The translations under genes were made by a program, and so were the position numbers. Below, piece by piece: positions 26,208 through 35,438 of a stretch of DNA of 64,000 nt. The first letter of the stretch is position 1; every line of letters begins with the position of its first letter. The stretch is from Hyphomicrobiales bacterium (lineage in GTDB: Bacteria; Pseudomonadota; Alphaproteobacteria; Rhizobiales; Rhizobiaceae), in contig UBQX01000016.1 of assembly GCA_900467685.1 (NCBI GenBank), positions 1-64,000 on the forward strand, read 5' to 3'. Under the pieces are notes generated by a model that made no database searches, was not told the origin of the DNA, and saw nothing but the letters and a program-made list of their open reading frames with translations.

Positions 26208-26710
26208 TGTCTGCCAACAGTCTCGACCTTCCCCTGCTCACCCGCCGCGCTGCCTTGGCCGGTCTAGGCCTGACGCTGCTCTCCGGCTGCACGACAGTCG
26301 CCGTTCTGGAACCCGAGCCCGGCAATTCCAATGATCACACGAAGACGGTGCTGCCGCTGATCAACAAGCTGCGCGCCGCAAAGAAGCTGCCGCCGCTGGT
26401 CGAGGACAAGGCAGCGATCGCAGCCGCCGTCGACCAGGCCAACCGCATGGCGAAAGCCGGCGAGATGAGCCACGAGCTGAAGTCCGAGGACGATTTCACC
26501 TCTCGCATGAACCGCATGGGCGTGCGCCTGCAAGCCGCGGAAAATATCGCCACCGGACAGGAAACGGCCGAGCGCGCCTTCCAGGCCTGGGTGCATTCGC
26601 CGAAGCATCTGAAGAACATGCTCGGGCCATACAAGGGCCTCGGCGTTGCGGTTTCGCAAAATAGCGCTTCCGATAACCGCCCCTTCTGGTCCATGGTTCT
26701 GTCGAACTGA
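26207..26710 (+). CDS. CAP-domain (SCP-like) lipoprotein
   Basis: A 167-residue exported protein. The N terminus has a twin-arginine-like stretch and a lipobox (TRRAALAGLGLTLLSGC), so it is probably a lipoprotein. The CAP/SCP domain follows: INKLRAAKKLPPLVED, HELKSEDDFTSRMNRMG, AENIATGQETAERAFQAWVHSPKHLKNML. The function of bacterial CAP proteins is largely unknown. The start overlaps the preceding gene's stop by one base. Confidence 0.88.
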   Translation: MSANSLDLPLLTRRAALAGLGLTLLSGCTTVAVLEPEPGNSNDHTKTVLPLINKLRAAKKLPPLVEDKAAIAAAVDQANRMAKAGEMSHELKSEDDFTSRMNRMGVRLQAAENIATGQETAERAFQAWVHSPKHLKNMLGPYKGLGVAVSQNSASDNRPFWSMVLSN

Positions 26711-26762
26711 AGCGATTCCGTCCCCGGGAGTCGTGTAATCTCGACCCCCGCCGGACCTCCGC

Positions 26763-28097
26763 ATGACCCTTTCCCAGCACGACCGCTCCTTCCGCGTCAC
26801 CCATCGCCTTGTGCTCTCGATCGCCGTGCCGATGACGCTCGGCTTCGTCTCGACGCCGCTTCTGGGACTGACGGACACAGCCGTCGTTGGGCAGACCGGC
26901 GTGGCCGCCGATCTCGCCGGCATCGGCATTGCCGCCGTACTCTTTGATTTTCTCTTCTCCTTCACCGGCTTCTTCCGGACATCGACCACGGCCCTGACCG
27001 CGCAGGCCTTTGGCCGGATGGACGCGGCGGAAGAGCGCGCCGTCTTTTTCCGCGCTGCCGCGACCAGCCTCGTCGCCGGCTTCATTCTGCTGGCGCTGTC
27101 GTCGCCGATCCTTGCCGCCGGCCTTGCCATCCTGTCCCCGGAGCCGGCAGCGGCCACAGTCGCGGCGACCTACTTCGCCATCCGCATCCTCTCGGCACCC
27201 GCCCGCCTTATCAACGACTGTCTTCTCGGCTTCGTGCTGGGGCGGGGAAGAGCCGGTGTCGGGCTTTTCCTCCAGACGCTTCTCAACGGGATCAATATCG
27301 CGCTCTCGATCACGCTCGGGCTTTGGTTCGGCTATGGTGTGACGGGCGTCGCCTGGGCCACGTTTACCGCTGAAGTCGTCACGGCGCTGGCCGGTCTCGC
27401 CTTTGCCTTTTCCGGTTTCCGCCGCGTGCCTCTCGGCACGGACTGGCGCGCCGTCTTTGCGCTGGCCAAGTTGAAGGCGCTCTTCGCCGTCAACCGCGAC
27501 ATCATGATCCGTACCCTGTTGCTGACGGGCTCATTCCTGATCATGGCGCGCATCGGCGCTGAACTTGGCACGGTGACGCTCGCCGCCAATGGCATTCTCA
27601 TGAATTTCTTCATGGTCATCGCCTTCTTCCTCGACGGCATGGCCGCCGCCGCCGAGCAGATTTGCGGGCGCGCGCTCGGCGCGGGCGACAGACAGGCCTT
27701 CCGCGAGGCGGTGCGGCTCACGCTCATCTGGTCGCTGGGACTGGCGGCGCTATTGGCCATCGCAAACATGCTTGCGGGGCAGCACGTCATCGCGTTTCTC
27801 ACCAGCGCGGCCGATGTGCGCGCGGAAGCCGGGCTCTATCTCTTCTGGATGGCGCTGACGGCGATGACCGGCGCGCTCGCCTTCCAGATGGACGGCGTCT
27901 TCATGGGGACAGCCTGGACGGTCGAGATGCGCAACATGATGATCGTCTCCTTCCTCGCCTATCTCGTCGCCGTCTTTGCGCTTCCGCCCTATTTCGGCAA
28001 TCACGGCCTCTGGGCCGCACTCAACATCTTCCTGCTGATGCGCGGCATCACGCTTGCCGCGATCCTGCCGGGCAAGGCGCGCAAGATGTTTGGGTGA
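26763..28097 (+). CDS. MATE family efflux transporter
   Basis: A 444-residue protein with about twelve hydrophobic helices and MATE/DinF-type sequence (SIAVPMTLGFVSTPLLGLTDTAVVG; ALTAQAFGRMDAAEERA; AAEQICGRALGAGDRQAF). MATE proteins export drugs or metabolites in exchange for H+ or Na+. The substrate cannot be told. It lies 52 bases after the CAP gene and may be separately transcribed. Confidence 0.9.
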   Translation: MTLSQHDRSFRVTHRLVLSIAVPMTLGFVSTPLLGLTDTAVVGQTGVAADLAGIGIAAVLFDFLFSFTGFFRTSTTALTAQAFGRMDAAEERAVFFRAAATSLVAGFILLALSSPILAAGLAILSPEPAAATVAATYFAIRILSAPARLINDCLLGFVLGRGRAGVGLFLQTLLNGINIALSITLGLWFGYGVTGVAWATFTAEVVTALAGLAFAFSGFRRVPLGTDWRAVFALAKLKALFAVNRDIMIRTLLLTGSFLIMARIGAELGTVTLAANGILMNFFMVIAFFLDGMAAAAEQICGRALGAGDRQAFREAVRLTLIWSLGLAALLAIANMLAGQHVIAFLTSAADVRAEAGLYLFWMALTAMTGALAFQMDGVFMGTAWTVEMRNMMIVSFLAYLVAVFALPPYFGNHGLWAALNIFLLMRGITLAAILPGKARKMFG

Positions 28098-28131
28098 GGG
28101 AGTCCTATCCCACAGAGGGACGGGAGGGCGG

Positions 28132-29223
28132 TCAGCCGAGCGGCTGTCTCGCCCAATGGGCGACGCGGCTATCCCGCAACTCGCGGATCGAGCCCAGCTT
28201 TTCGCGATCGCAAAGGCCAGAGAGCCCCTTGACGATACGGCTTGCCAGTTCCGGTCCCTCATAAACCATGCAGGAATAAAGCTGCACGAGGTCCGCCCCT
28301 GCGCGGATCTTTTCCGCCGCCGTTTCGGCCGACTCGATGCCGCCGGCGCCAATCAGCGGGAAATCCTTGCCGACGCGCTGGCGCATCTTGGCGAGGACCG
28401 TCGTCGAGAGTGCGAAGAGTGGGCGACCGGAAAGTCCGCCCGCTTCGCCCGCCTGCCGCTGGTCAGTCAACCCGTTCCGCCCGATCGTCGTGTTCGACAC
28501 GATCAGTCCGTCGAGGCCGCGGGCGAGCGAAACCTCCGCAATGTCGTCCAGCCCGCCCTCGCTCATGTCCGGTGCGATTTTCAGGAAGACCGGCACTTTC
28601 GTGCCACCGGCCTTCGCCGCCTCGTCGTCGCGGGCGGCAAGCACGGCAGCCAGCAGCGCATCGAGGCTTTCGCGATCCTGAAGATTGCGCAGGCCGGGCG
28701 TATTGGGCGAGGAGACATTGGCGGTGAAATAGCGCGCGACCGAATAGAAGCTGCGGATGCCCGCCACATAGTCGGCTATGCGATCCTCGCTATCCTTGTT
28801 GGCGCCGATATTGACGCCGACCATCAGTGTCTTCGGCAGCCGCTTCAACCGTTCCAGCGCGGCCGCATGGCCCTCGTTGTTGAAACCCATGCGGTTGATC
28901 ACCGCGCGGTCGGCGACAAGCCGGAACAGGCGCGGCTTCGGATTTCCGGCCTGCGGGCGCGGCGTCAGCGTGCCGACCTCGGCGAAGCCGAAGCCGAGGC
29001 GCACGAGTTCAGCCGGCACTTCGGCGTTCTTGTCATAGCCCGCCGCCATGCCGAGCGGATTGTCGAAGGTGAGGCCCGCAATCGTCTGCCTCAGCCGCGC
29101 GTCCGGCGCGACACCGCAGGTGGGAAGTAGTCCGGTCTTGAGCGCAGTGATGGAAAGCCCGTGTGCCGTTTCCGGATCGAAGGTGAAGAGCGCCTGCTGG
29201 CCGATACGGGAAAGGAAGCTCAT
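28132..29223 (-). CDS. pyrD: Quinone-dependent dihydroorotate dehydrogenase
   Basis: A 363-residue class 2 DHODH that oxidises dihydroorotate to orotate with quinone in pyrimidine synthesis. The N-terminal helical membrane-anchor region (1-40) is present. FMN and substrate motifs include NPLGMAAGYDKNAEVP, GVNIGANKDS, NVSSPNTPGLRNLQ (catalytic Ser), LKIAPDMSEG, VSNTTI and GAGGIESAETA. The start overlaps the upstream DUF952 stop by 4 bases (ATGA), so the two are coupled, as in other rhizobia. Confidence 0.95.
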   Translation of the reverse strand: MSFLSRIGQQALFTFDPETAHGLSITALKTGLLPTCGVAPDARLRQTIAGLTFDNPLGMAAGYDKNAEVPAELVRLGFGFAEVGTLTPRPQAGNPKPRLFRLVADRAVINRMGFNNEGHAAALERLKRLPKTLMVGVNIGANKDSEDRIADYVAGIRSFYSVARYFTANVSSPNTPGLRNLQDRESLDALLAAVLAARDDEAAKAGGTKVPVFLKIAPDMSEGGLDDIAEVSLARGLDGLIVSNTTIGRNGLTDQRQAGEAGGLSGRPLFALSTTVLAKMRQRVGKDFPLIGAGGIESAETAAEKIRAGADLVQLYSCMVYEGPELASRIVKGLSGLCDREKLGSIRELRDSRVAHWARQPLG

Positions 29224-29567
29224 GCGACAAACTCCGGGAAGACATGCTTGCCGTCCGCGCCAACCGGGAGCGGCTTAGCCCAGATCACCGCCGAAAGCGG
29301 CAGGGCGCCGTAAAGATGCGGGAAGAGCGCATTGTCCCGCGAGGGCTCGAAGACGAGCGCCTCGCCGAGCTTGGCGGTATCGACGGCGACCAGCGTGAGC
29401 CCGGTCTGACCTGCGAAGTAAAGTTCCGCCGTCTTCACCGATTGCGCGGCGGTCGACAGGTGAATGAACCCATCGTTGAGATCGATGCCCGCCCCTTCGA
29501 AAACGCCCTTCTCATGCGCGGCCTGCCATATTTCGGAGGCGACGATCTTGTAGACTGCTTTTTCCAT
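29220..29567 (-). CDS. DUF952 domain protein
   Basis: A 115-residue protein of the DUF952 family: VYKIVASEIWQAA, GIDLNDGFIHLSTAAQ, EPSRDNALFPHLYGALPLSAV. No signal peptide. The fold resembles ADP-ribosyltransferase-like proteins but the activity is unknown. It is the first gene of a two-gene unit with pyrD. Confidence 0.9.
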   Translation of the reverse strand: MEKAVYKIVASEIWQAAHEKGVFEGAGIDLNDGFIHLSTAAQSVKTAELYFAGQTGLTLVAVDTAKLGEALVFEPSRDNALFPHLYGALPLSAVIWAKPLPVGADGKHVFPEFVA

Positions 29568-29643
29568 GGGACAATTCCGCGGGCTTGGGTTCGTTCAAAC
29601 CCTCTTGGCGCGAAGCCGGCCGCAAACGCAAGGGGAGTTTGAC

Positions 29644-30066
29644 ATGATCAGCCGATTTTTAGCCGCAGGCCTTCTGACTTTGACACCGCTTCTTGCGCTT
29701 GCCGATGACGCGCCCGCAGGCCGCTACCAGTTGCAACCCGTTGAGGGTGGCGTGGTGCGGCTTGATACGGCAACCGGCGAGATGACGCTCTGCAAGGCGG
29801 ATGCCGGCAAGCTCGCCTGCACGCCGTCTGCCAGCACGGCCACCGCGACGACACCCGGAGCGGACGATCTCGCCGCACTGAAGGCTCGCGTCGATGCGCT
29901 GGAACGTCAGATGGCGAGCGGTAGCAAGGCCTCGGATCTCCCCACCGATGCGGAGGTCGACCGCAGCCTGTCGATCATGGAAAAGTTCATGCGCCGCTTC
30001 ATGGGCATCGCGAAGGACCTCGATCAGCAAAACCAAGGGTCGAATGCTCTTCCGCAAAAGACGTGA
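29644..30066 (+). CDS. Exported protein with coiled coil, function unknown
   Basis: A 140-residue protein with a signal peptide (ISRFLAAGLLTLTPLLALAD), a short region (GRYQLQPVEGGVVRLDTATGEMTLCKADAGKLAC) with two cysteines, a coiled-coil segment (DDLAALKARVDALERQM) and a charged end. Rhizobial genomes carry proteins of this layout without assigned role. AAGGGGAG precedes the start at 29644. It is a single gene between divergent pyrD-DUF952 and a response regulator. Confidence 0.75.
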   Translation: MISRFLAAGLLTLTPLLALADDAPAGRYQLQPVEGGVVRLDTATGEMTLCKADAGKLACTPSASTATATTPGADDLAALKARVDALERQMASGSKASDLPTDAEVDRSLSIMEKFMRRFMGIAKDLDQQNQGSNALPQKT

Positions 30067-30153
30067 TCATGTATATAATGGTTCTAAAACAGGCGGCAGG
30101 CTGGGGAGAGAGCGGCTTAGCCGACCGGAACCATGGCCCGGGAGGGGTTGGGA

Positions 30154-30807
30154 ATGACGTCAGCCTTGACGATCTTGATTGCGGATGACCATCCGCTGTT
30201 TCGCGGCGCGCTTCGCCAGGCCGTTTGCGGCATGCAGCCCGTGCCGCAAATCCTCGAAGCGGGCGATTTCGACAGCGCGCGCAAGACGGTCGCCGAAAAT
30301 CTCGATATCGACATGTTGCTTCTCGATCTCTCGATGCCCGGCATGAACGGTCTGACCGGCCTCATGTCGCTGCGTGCGGAGTTTCCGGGCCTCGCCATCG
30401 TCGTCTGCTCGGGGAGCGAAGACCAGCAGACGATGCGCCGTGTGTTCGAGCTCGGTGCCTCGGGCTTCATCCCCAAATCCTCCGGCGCTGACCAGATCCG
30501 CGATGCGGTGCGCAAGGTGGCCGAGGGCGGCATTGCAGAGCCGGCGGGCTACGATCCGCGCGCAGGGGAGGCGGATGCGGAAGTGACCGACCTTCTCAGT
30601 CGTTTGCAGACGCTGACACCGCAGCAGGTGCGCGTTCTCAACATGCTGTCCGAGGGACTGCTGAACAAGCAGATCGCCTATGAACTCGGGGTGTCCGAAG
30701 CCACGATCAAGGCCCATGTCTCGGCTGTTCTTCTCAAGCTCAACGTCGACAGCCGCACACAGGCCGTGATCCAACTGTCCAAGCTCGGTCAACTGCAGCC
30801 GGTCTGA
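30154..30807 (+). CDS. LuxR/NarL-type response regulator
   Basis: A 217-residue regulator. The receiver domain has ADDHPLFR, LLLDLSMPGMNG with the phospho-acceptor Asp, and FIPKSSG. The C-terminal GerE-type helix-turn-helix reads LTPQQVRVLNMLSEGLLNKQIAYELGVSEATIKAHVSAVL. I choose the ATG at 30154, preceded by GGAGGGGTTGGGA; a start at 30133 is possible. No kinase gene is adjacent, so it is an orphan. Target genes are unknown. Confidence 0.9.
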   Translation: MTSALTILIADDHPLFRGALRQAVCGMQPVPQILEAGDFDSARKTVAENLDIDMLLLDLSMPGMNGLTGLMSLRAEFPGLAIVVCSGSEDQQTMRRVFELGASGFIPKSSGADQIRDAVRKVAEGGIAEPAGYDPRAGEADAEVTDLLSRLQTLTPQQVRVLNMLSEGLLNKQIAYELGVSEATIKAHVSAVLLKLNVDSRTQAVIQLSKLGQLQPV

Positions 30808-30956
30808 CATGTCCTGTCAGTGGCGTTGGGATTTTATTCCTCATTCGCTTTACTCACGATGCAGGATTGGCTAATGTCCGCTCAGGGCGCCTGAACGGGG
30901 CCTTGACCGCCGGCGCGGCAAAGGCCGGGCGCGGTTGATATCCGAGCGATACGGCC

Positions 30957-31637
30957 ATGATTTCACACGACGCGATCTGGGGCGCGATCGACGCCCTGGC
31001 GGAAAAATATGATCTGTCTGCATCCGGCCTTGCCCGCAAGGCGGGGCTTGATCCCACATCGTTCAACAAGTCGAAGAGGCTGAGCCCCGACGGGCGCCTA
31101 CGCTGGCCGTCGACGGAGTCGCTTTCCAAGGTTCTCGAGGCGACGGGTGCGACGCTGGATGAATTCATGGGACTGTTGAATCCCGGTGGCATGTCGAATG
31201 GAACGCCAACCGTACAGTTTCCTACCGGCCAGTTCCCGCCGCAGCAATCGGCCATACCCCTTCTGGGTTTCGCGCAAGCCGGGGCCGGCGGCTTCTTCGA
31301 CGATGGCGGCTTTCCTGCGGGTCAGGGCTGGGATGTCGTCGACTTTCCGGCGGCACCTGACCGCAAGGCCGGCTGCTATGCGCTGGAAGTGCAGGGCGAG
31401 AGCATGATGCCGCTTTATCGCGACGGTGACGTGCTGATCGTGGAACCCGGCGCGCAGGTGCGCCGTGGCGACCGTGTCGTGGTCAAGACGCGCGAGGGCG
31501 AAGTCATGGCCAAGGTCCTGCAGCGCCAGACGTCTCGCAATATCGAACTGCTCTCGCTCAACCCCGATCATCCCAATCGCTCCTTCGATCTCACCGAGAT
31601 CGAATGGGTGGCACGGATCATCTGGGCCAGCCAATAG
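30957..31637 (+). CDS. HTH/S24 repressor-like regulator
   Basis: A 226-residue protein. An N-terminal helix-turn-helix (AIWGAIDALAEKYDLSASGLARKAGLDPTSFNKSKR) is followed by an S24/LexA-like domain with the catalytic Ser in QGESMMPLY and Lys in GEVMAKVLQ. Such proteins resemble phage repressors that self-cleave, but there are no phage genes nearby, so this is probably a chromosomal stress regulator. The SNase-fold gene starts about 10 bases after its stop. Confidence 0.87.
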   Translation: MISHDAIWGAIDALAEKYDLSASGLARKAGLDPTSFNKSKRLSPDGRLRWPSTESLSKVLEATGATLDEFMGLLNPGGMSNGTPTVQFPTGQFPPQQSAIPLLGFAQAGAGGFFDDGGFPAGQGWDVVDFPAAPDRKAGCYALEVQGESMMPLYRDGDVLIVEPGAQVRRGDRVVVKTREGEVMAKVLQRQTSRNIELLSLNPDHPNRSFDLTEIEWVARIIWASQ

Positions 31638-31648
31638 GAAAATTTGCC

Positions 31649-32332
31649 TTGCGCTTTCTGATCCTCGCTCTCGTCCTGATCGTCGGCATCCTGGGTGCCG
31701 TCGTTCTGGTGCAGAAGGGCCAGGCGCGGATCGCAGCGGAAGCTGCCGCGACGGCTGCCGCAGAGGCCCGTGCCCGTGAGGAGGCGGAACAGGCCGAAAA
31801 AGCCGCCGCACAGGCAGCGCCTGAAGCACTAACCACCGCAGGCGCCCAACCCTCGGCGGCGGGGCCGGCGCTCGCGTCCGATGCTTCGACCGACGCCGCT
31901 TTACCCGCAAAGTCGGAGGCGCAAAAGGCTGCAGAGCCTGCGGCGCCTGCCTTTCAGGTCATCGCCAGGCCGGCGATCGTGGCAGCCGGCGTTCTCGAAA
32001 CCACCCGCGGTCGCGTGACGCTGAAGGACATTGCGCCGCTTGATCCTGCGGAAACCTGCGGGCAGGGCACCTCCACATGGCCTTGCGGTCAACTTGCCGC
32101 CACCCAGTTCCGCCGTTTCCTGCGCGGACGTTCGGTCACTTGCGATATCGCCGATCCGGATTGGCAGGGCGAGGTGACGGCACGTTGCACGCTCGGCAAG
32201 GAGGATGTCGGCGGATGGCTGGTGGAGCAAGGCTGGGCGCGGGCGCAGCCGGGCTCGGTATATGAGCAGGTGGGCCGTAAGGCCGAGGCAGACAGGCGCG
32301 GCATTTTCGCCCCCGATCCACGCCATCCTTGA
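31649..32332 (+). CDS. Membrane-anchored SNase-fold protein, probably not a nuclease
   Basis: About 227 residues: an N-terminal transmembrane helix (LRFLILALVLIVGILGAVVL), an Ala/Glu-rich coiled region (about 30-100), and a C-terminal staphylococcal-nuclease-like domain (GRVTLKDIAPLDPAETC, GQLAATQFRRFLRGRSVTC, VEQGWARAQ, YEQVGRKAEADRRGIF). The catalytic Arg/Glu residues of true nucleases are not evident and paired cysteines are present. The start is probably the TTG at 31649 (AGGA upstream); an ATG at 31604 inside the previous gene is an alternative. Confidence 0.75.
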   Translation: MRFLILALVLIVGILGAVVLVQKGQARIAAEAAATAAAEARAREEAEQAEKAAAQAAPEALTTAGAQPSAAGPALASDASTDAALPAKSEAQKAAEPAAPAFQVIARPAIVAAGVLETTRGRVTLKDIAPLDPAETCGQGTSTWPCGQLAATQFRRFLRGRSVTCDIADPDWQGEVTARCTLGKEDVGGWLVEQGWARAQPGSVYEQVGRKAEADRRGIFAPDPRHP

Positions 32333-32450
32333 GACGCGGACATGAGCTTGCGCTTGCCGAACGCCACTGGAAATCCTACACAAACAGCCGACATATGACA
32401 GGCGCGCGGATGGCCGATCCGCCGGCGCCGCCCACGACCAAGAGGACCTG

Positions 32451-32864
32451 ATGGCCAAGAAGATTACCACCCACGAAGCACTGATCTACGGCATGATCCT
32501 GGTTTCCGCCTCCGACAGCAACATGACGGACGCCGAAATGGCGCGCATTGGTCGGCTTACCCATTTCCTGCCCGTGTTCAAGGGGTTCGATGAAGAGTCG
32601 CTGATCGGCGTCGCCCGAGATTGCTCGGCGCTTCTGCAGCTCCCGGAAGGGCTCGACATCGTGCTCGAAGTCATCCGCGATACGCTGCCGCACAAGCTTT
32701 ATGACACGGCCTATGCGCTCTGCGTAGAAATCGCGGCCGCCGATCTGTCTGTCGCGCCGGAAGAGCTGCGCGTGCTCGCCCTCATTCGCGATCGCCTCGG
32801 CCTCGACAAGCTGACTTGTGCTGCCATCGAACGCGGCGCCATCGCCCGCTTCCGCACGGCCTGA
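32451..32864 (+). CDS. TerB family protein
   Basis: A 137-residue helical protein of the TerB family (ALIYGMILVSASDSNMTDAEMARIGRL, AYALCVEIAAADLSVAPEELRVLALIRDRLGLD). The two D-x-x-x-x-x-E patterns are the metal-binding sites of the family. No other ter genes are near, so tellurite resistance should not be inferred. It lies 29 bases before the helicase gene and may share its transcript. Confidence 0.87.
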   Translation: MAKKITTHEALIYGMILVSASDSNMTDAEMARIGRLTHFLPVFKGFDEESLIGVARDCSALLQLPEGLDIVLEVIRDTLPHKLYDTAYALCVEIAAADLSVAPEELRVLALIRDRLGLDKLTCAAIERGAIARFRTA

Positions 32865-32893
32865 CGGGCGGGATCGGCGAGGAGGGGGCGCCG

Positions 32894-35413
32894 ATGGAGA
32901 CGCGGATTGACGGCGAACCCTCCGGCATCGACCTCTTGCCCGGCGCGTTCCAGCGCTGGTTTGCGGCCAAGGGCTGGCAGCCGCGCGCGCATCAGCTTTC
33001 CCTTCTCGAAAAGGCCCGCGCCGGCAAATCCGTCCTGCTGATTGCGCCCACCGGCGCCGGCAAGACGCTGGCCGGCTTCATGCCCTCGCTCACCGAACTG
33101 GCCGAGCGGGGCCGCAAGAAGCCCGGAACGGCGTTTCAGGGCGTCCACACGCTCTACATCTCGCCACTCAAGGCGCTGGCCGTCGATATCGAGCGAAACC
33201 TGATGAAGCCGGTCGGCGAGATGGGGTTGTCGCTCACCATCGAGACCCGTACCGGCGATACGCCGCAGGGCAAGCGCCAGCGCCAGAAGCTCAGTCCGCC
33301 CGACATCTTGCTCACCACGCCCGAGCAACTGGCGCTGCTGATCGCCAATGGCGAGGCAGAGCGCTTCTTCGGCGACCTGCGCTATGTCGTCTTCGACGAA
33401 CTGCATTCGCTCGTCACGTCCAAGCGCGGCCACCTCCTGTCCCTCGGTCTGGCGCGGCTCCGCCGTCTTGCACCGAACATGCAGGCCATTGGGCTTTCGG
33501 CAACGGTGGCCGACCCGCTCGATCTGCGGAAATGGCTGGTCAGCCAATCGGAGAGCGAGGCAGCCGCGGATATCGTGGTCACTCCCGGCGGAGCGCGGCC
33601 ACTCATCACCATCCTCGAAAGCGAAGACCGCGTTCCCTGGTCCGGCCATTCTGCCGGTTATGCGATCCCGGCGGTCTATGAGGAAATCAAGGCGCACAAG
33701 ACGACGCTGATCTTCGTCAATACCCGCTCGCAGGCCGAGCGCGTCTTTCAGGAACTCTGGACCGTCAACGACGACAGCCTGCCGATTGCCCTCCATCACG
33801 GCTCGCTGGACGCAGGCCAGCGCCGCAAGGTGGAAGCGGCCATGGCGGAAAACAAGTTGCGCGCGGTGGTCGCGACCTCGACCCTCGATCTCGGTATCGA
33901 CTGGGGCGATGTCGATCTCGTCATCCATGTTGGCGCACCGAAGGGGGCAAGCCGGCTTGCCCAGCGCATCGGCCGCGCCAATCACCGCATGGACGAGCCG
34001 AGCCGCGCCATTCTGGTGCCCGCCAACCGCTTTGAGGTGCTGGAATGCCAGGCGGCACTCGATGCCAACTACATCAACGCGCAGGATACGCCGCCCTCGG
34101 GCGATGGTGCGCTCGATGTGCTCGCCCAGCATGTTCTTGGCATGGCCTGCGCCGAACCCTTTTCCGGCGACGCGCTCTATGAAGAAGTGCGCTCGGCGCT
34201 GCCCTATGCGGACCTTTCCCGCGCGACCTTCGACCGCGTGCTCGATTTTGCTGCGACTGGCGGCTATGCGCTGAAAAGCTATGATCGCTACGCCAAGATC
34301 AGGCAGCGTGCCGATGGTCTGTGGCGCGTCTCCAATCCCCAGACCGCGCAGCAATACCGGCTGAACATCGGCACCATCGTTGAAAGTCCCATGCTGAATG
34401 TGCGCATGGTGAGAAAGAACAAGCTCGGCTCCATCGGGCGCGGCGGGCCGGTGCTCGGCAAGATCGAAGAGTACTTTCTCGAAAGTCTCTCTCAGGGCGA
34501 CACGTTCCTCTTCAGCGGCAAGGTGCTGCGGTTTGAAGGCATCCGCGAGAACGAGGCGCTGGCAAGCCAGGCGTTCTCCATGGATCCGAAGGTTCCGGCC
34601 TATGCCGGCGGCAAGTTTCCGCTTTCCACCTATCTGGCCGAAGGCGTGCGCGGCCTGCTGGCCGATCGCAGCGAATGGCATCGCCTGCCGGATCAGGTGC
34701 GCGACTGGCTGGAAATCCAGCACGAGGTCTCCGTGCTGCCGCGCCGCGACCAGATGCTGATCGAGACCTTCCCGCGCGGCTCCCGCTTCTTCATGGTCGC
34801 CTATCCCTTCGAAGGGCGGTTGGCGCATCAGACGCTCGGCATGCTGCTCACGCGTCGGCTCGATCGCATGGGTGCACGGCCGCTCGGCTTCGTCGCCACA
34901 GATTATTCCCTCGGCATCTGGGGGCTGGATGACATGGGCGGCCTGATCGCCAAACGGAAGCTCGACCTTCAGGGGCTGTTCGATGAGGACATGCTGGGCG
35001 ACGATCTGGAGGCATGGCTCGACGAGAGCTACCTGCTCAAGCGCACCTTCCGCAATTGTGCCGTCATTGCCGGTCTTATAGAACGCCGTCATCCGGGGCA
35101 GGAAAAGACCGGTCGGCAGGTAACGGTCTCCGCCGATCTGATCTACGACGTCTTGCGTAGTCATGAACCGGACCACATTCTCCTGCAGGCGACGCGGCAG
35201 GAAGCCGCAGCCGGGCTTTTGGACATTCAGCGCCTTGGCGCTATGCTGACACGAATCAGGGGCCATATCCTGCATCGTCCGCTCGACAGGGTCTCGCCGC
35301 TCGCCGTGCCGATCCTGCTTGAGATCGGCAAGGAGTCGGTGGCGGGCAACGCGTCGGAAAGTCTGCTGGCAGAAGCGGCCGAAGACCTGATCCGCGATGC
35401 AATGCAGGGCTGA
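32894..35413 (+). CDS. Ligase-associated DNA damage response DEXH-box helicase
   Basis: An 839-residue superfamily 2 helicase of the Lhr-like group. Motif I APTGAGKT is near residue 50, the DEXH-type motif is FDELH (near 173), motif III is SATV, and motif VI is QRIGRANHR. A C-terminal winged-helix and DUF4145-like region follows (LGMLLTRRLDRMG, EDMLGDDLEAWLDESYLLKRTFRNCAVIAGLIERR). The ATG at 32894 follows GGAGGGGG. It is paired with the PdeM phosphoesterase, as in ligase-associated repair loci; ligase and exonuclease genes are not in the window. Confidence 0.92.
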   Translation: METRIDGEPSGIDLLPGAFQRWFAAKGWQPRAHQLSLLEKARAGKSVLLIAPTGAGKTLAGFMPSLTELAERGRKKPGTAFQGVHTLYISPLKALAVDIERNLMKPVGEMGLSLTIETRTGDTPQGKRQRQKLSPPDILLTTPEQLALLIANGEAERFFGDLRYVVFDELHSLVTSKRGHLLSLGLARLRRLAPNMQAIGLSATVADPLDLRKWLVSQSESEAAADIVVTPGGARPLITILESEDRVPWSGHSAGYAIPAVYEEIKAHKTTLIFVNTRSQAERVFQELWTVNDDSLPIALHHGSLDAGQRRKVEAAMAENKLRAVVATSTLDLGIDWGDVDLVIHVGAPKGASRLAQRIGRANHRMDEPSRAILVPANRFEVLECQAALDANYINAQDTPPSGDGALDVLAQHVLGMACAEPFSGDALYEEVRSALPYADLSRATFDRVLDFAATGGYALKSYDRYAKIRQRADGLWRVSNPQTAQQYRLNIGTIVESPMLNVRMVRKNKLGSIGRGGPVLGKIEEYFLESLSQGDTFLFSGKVLRFEGIRENEALASQAFSMDPKVPAYAGGKFPLSTYLAEGVRGLLADRSEWHRLPDQVRDWLEIQHEVSVLPRRDQMLIETFPRGSRFFMVAYPFEGRLAHQTLGMLLTRRLDRMGARPLGFVATDYSLGIWGLDDMGGLIAKRKLDLQGLFDEDMLGDDLEAWLDESYLLKRTFRNCAVIAGLIERRHPGQEKTGRQVTVSADLIYDVLRSHEPDHILLQATRQEAAAGLLDIQRLGAMLTRIRGHILHRPLDRVSPLAVPILLEIGKESVAGNASESLLAEAAEDLIRDAMQG

Positions 35414-35438
35414 CAGACAAGGTACTTGAGGAACGGAA

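Noticed and set aside
30957-32332. Prophage remnant suggested by an S24 repressor-like gene and a nuclease-fold gene
   Set aside because: No other phage genes, no att-like repeats and normal base composition nearby.
32451-32864. Tellurite resistance locus
   Set aside because: Only a lone TerB-domain protein is present; no TerC, TerD or related genes.
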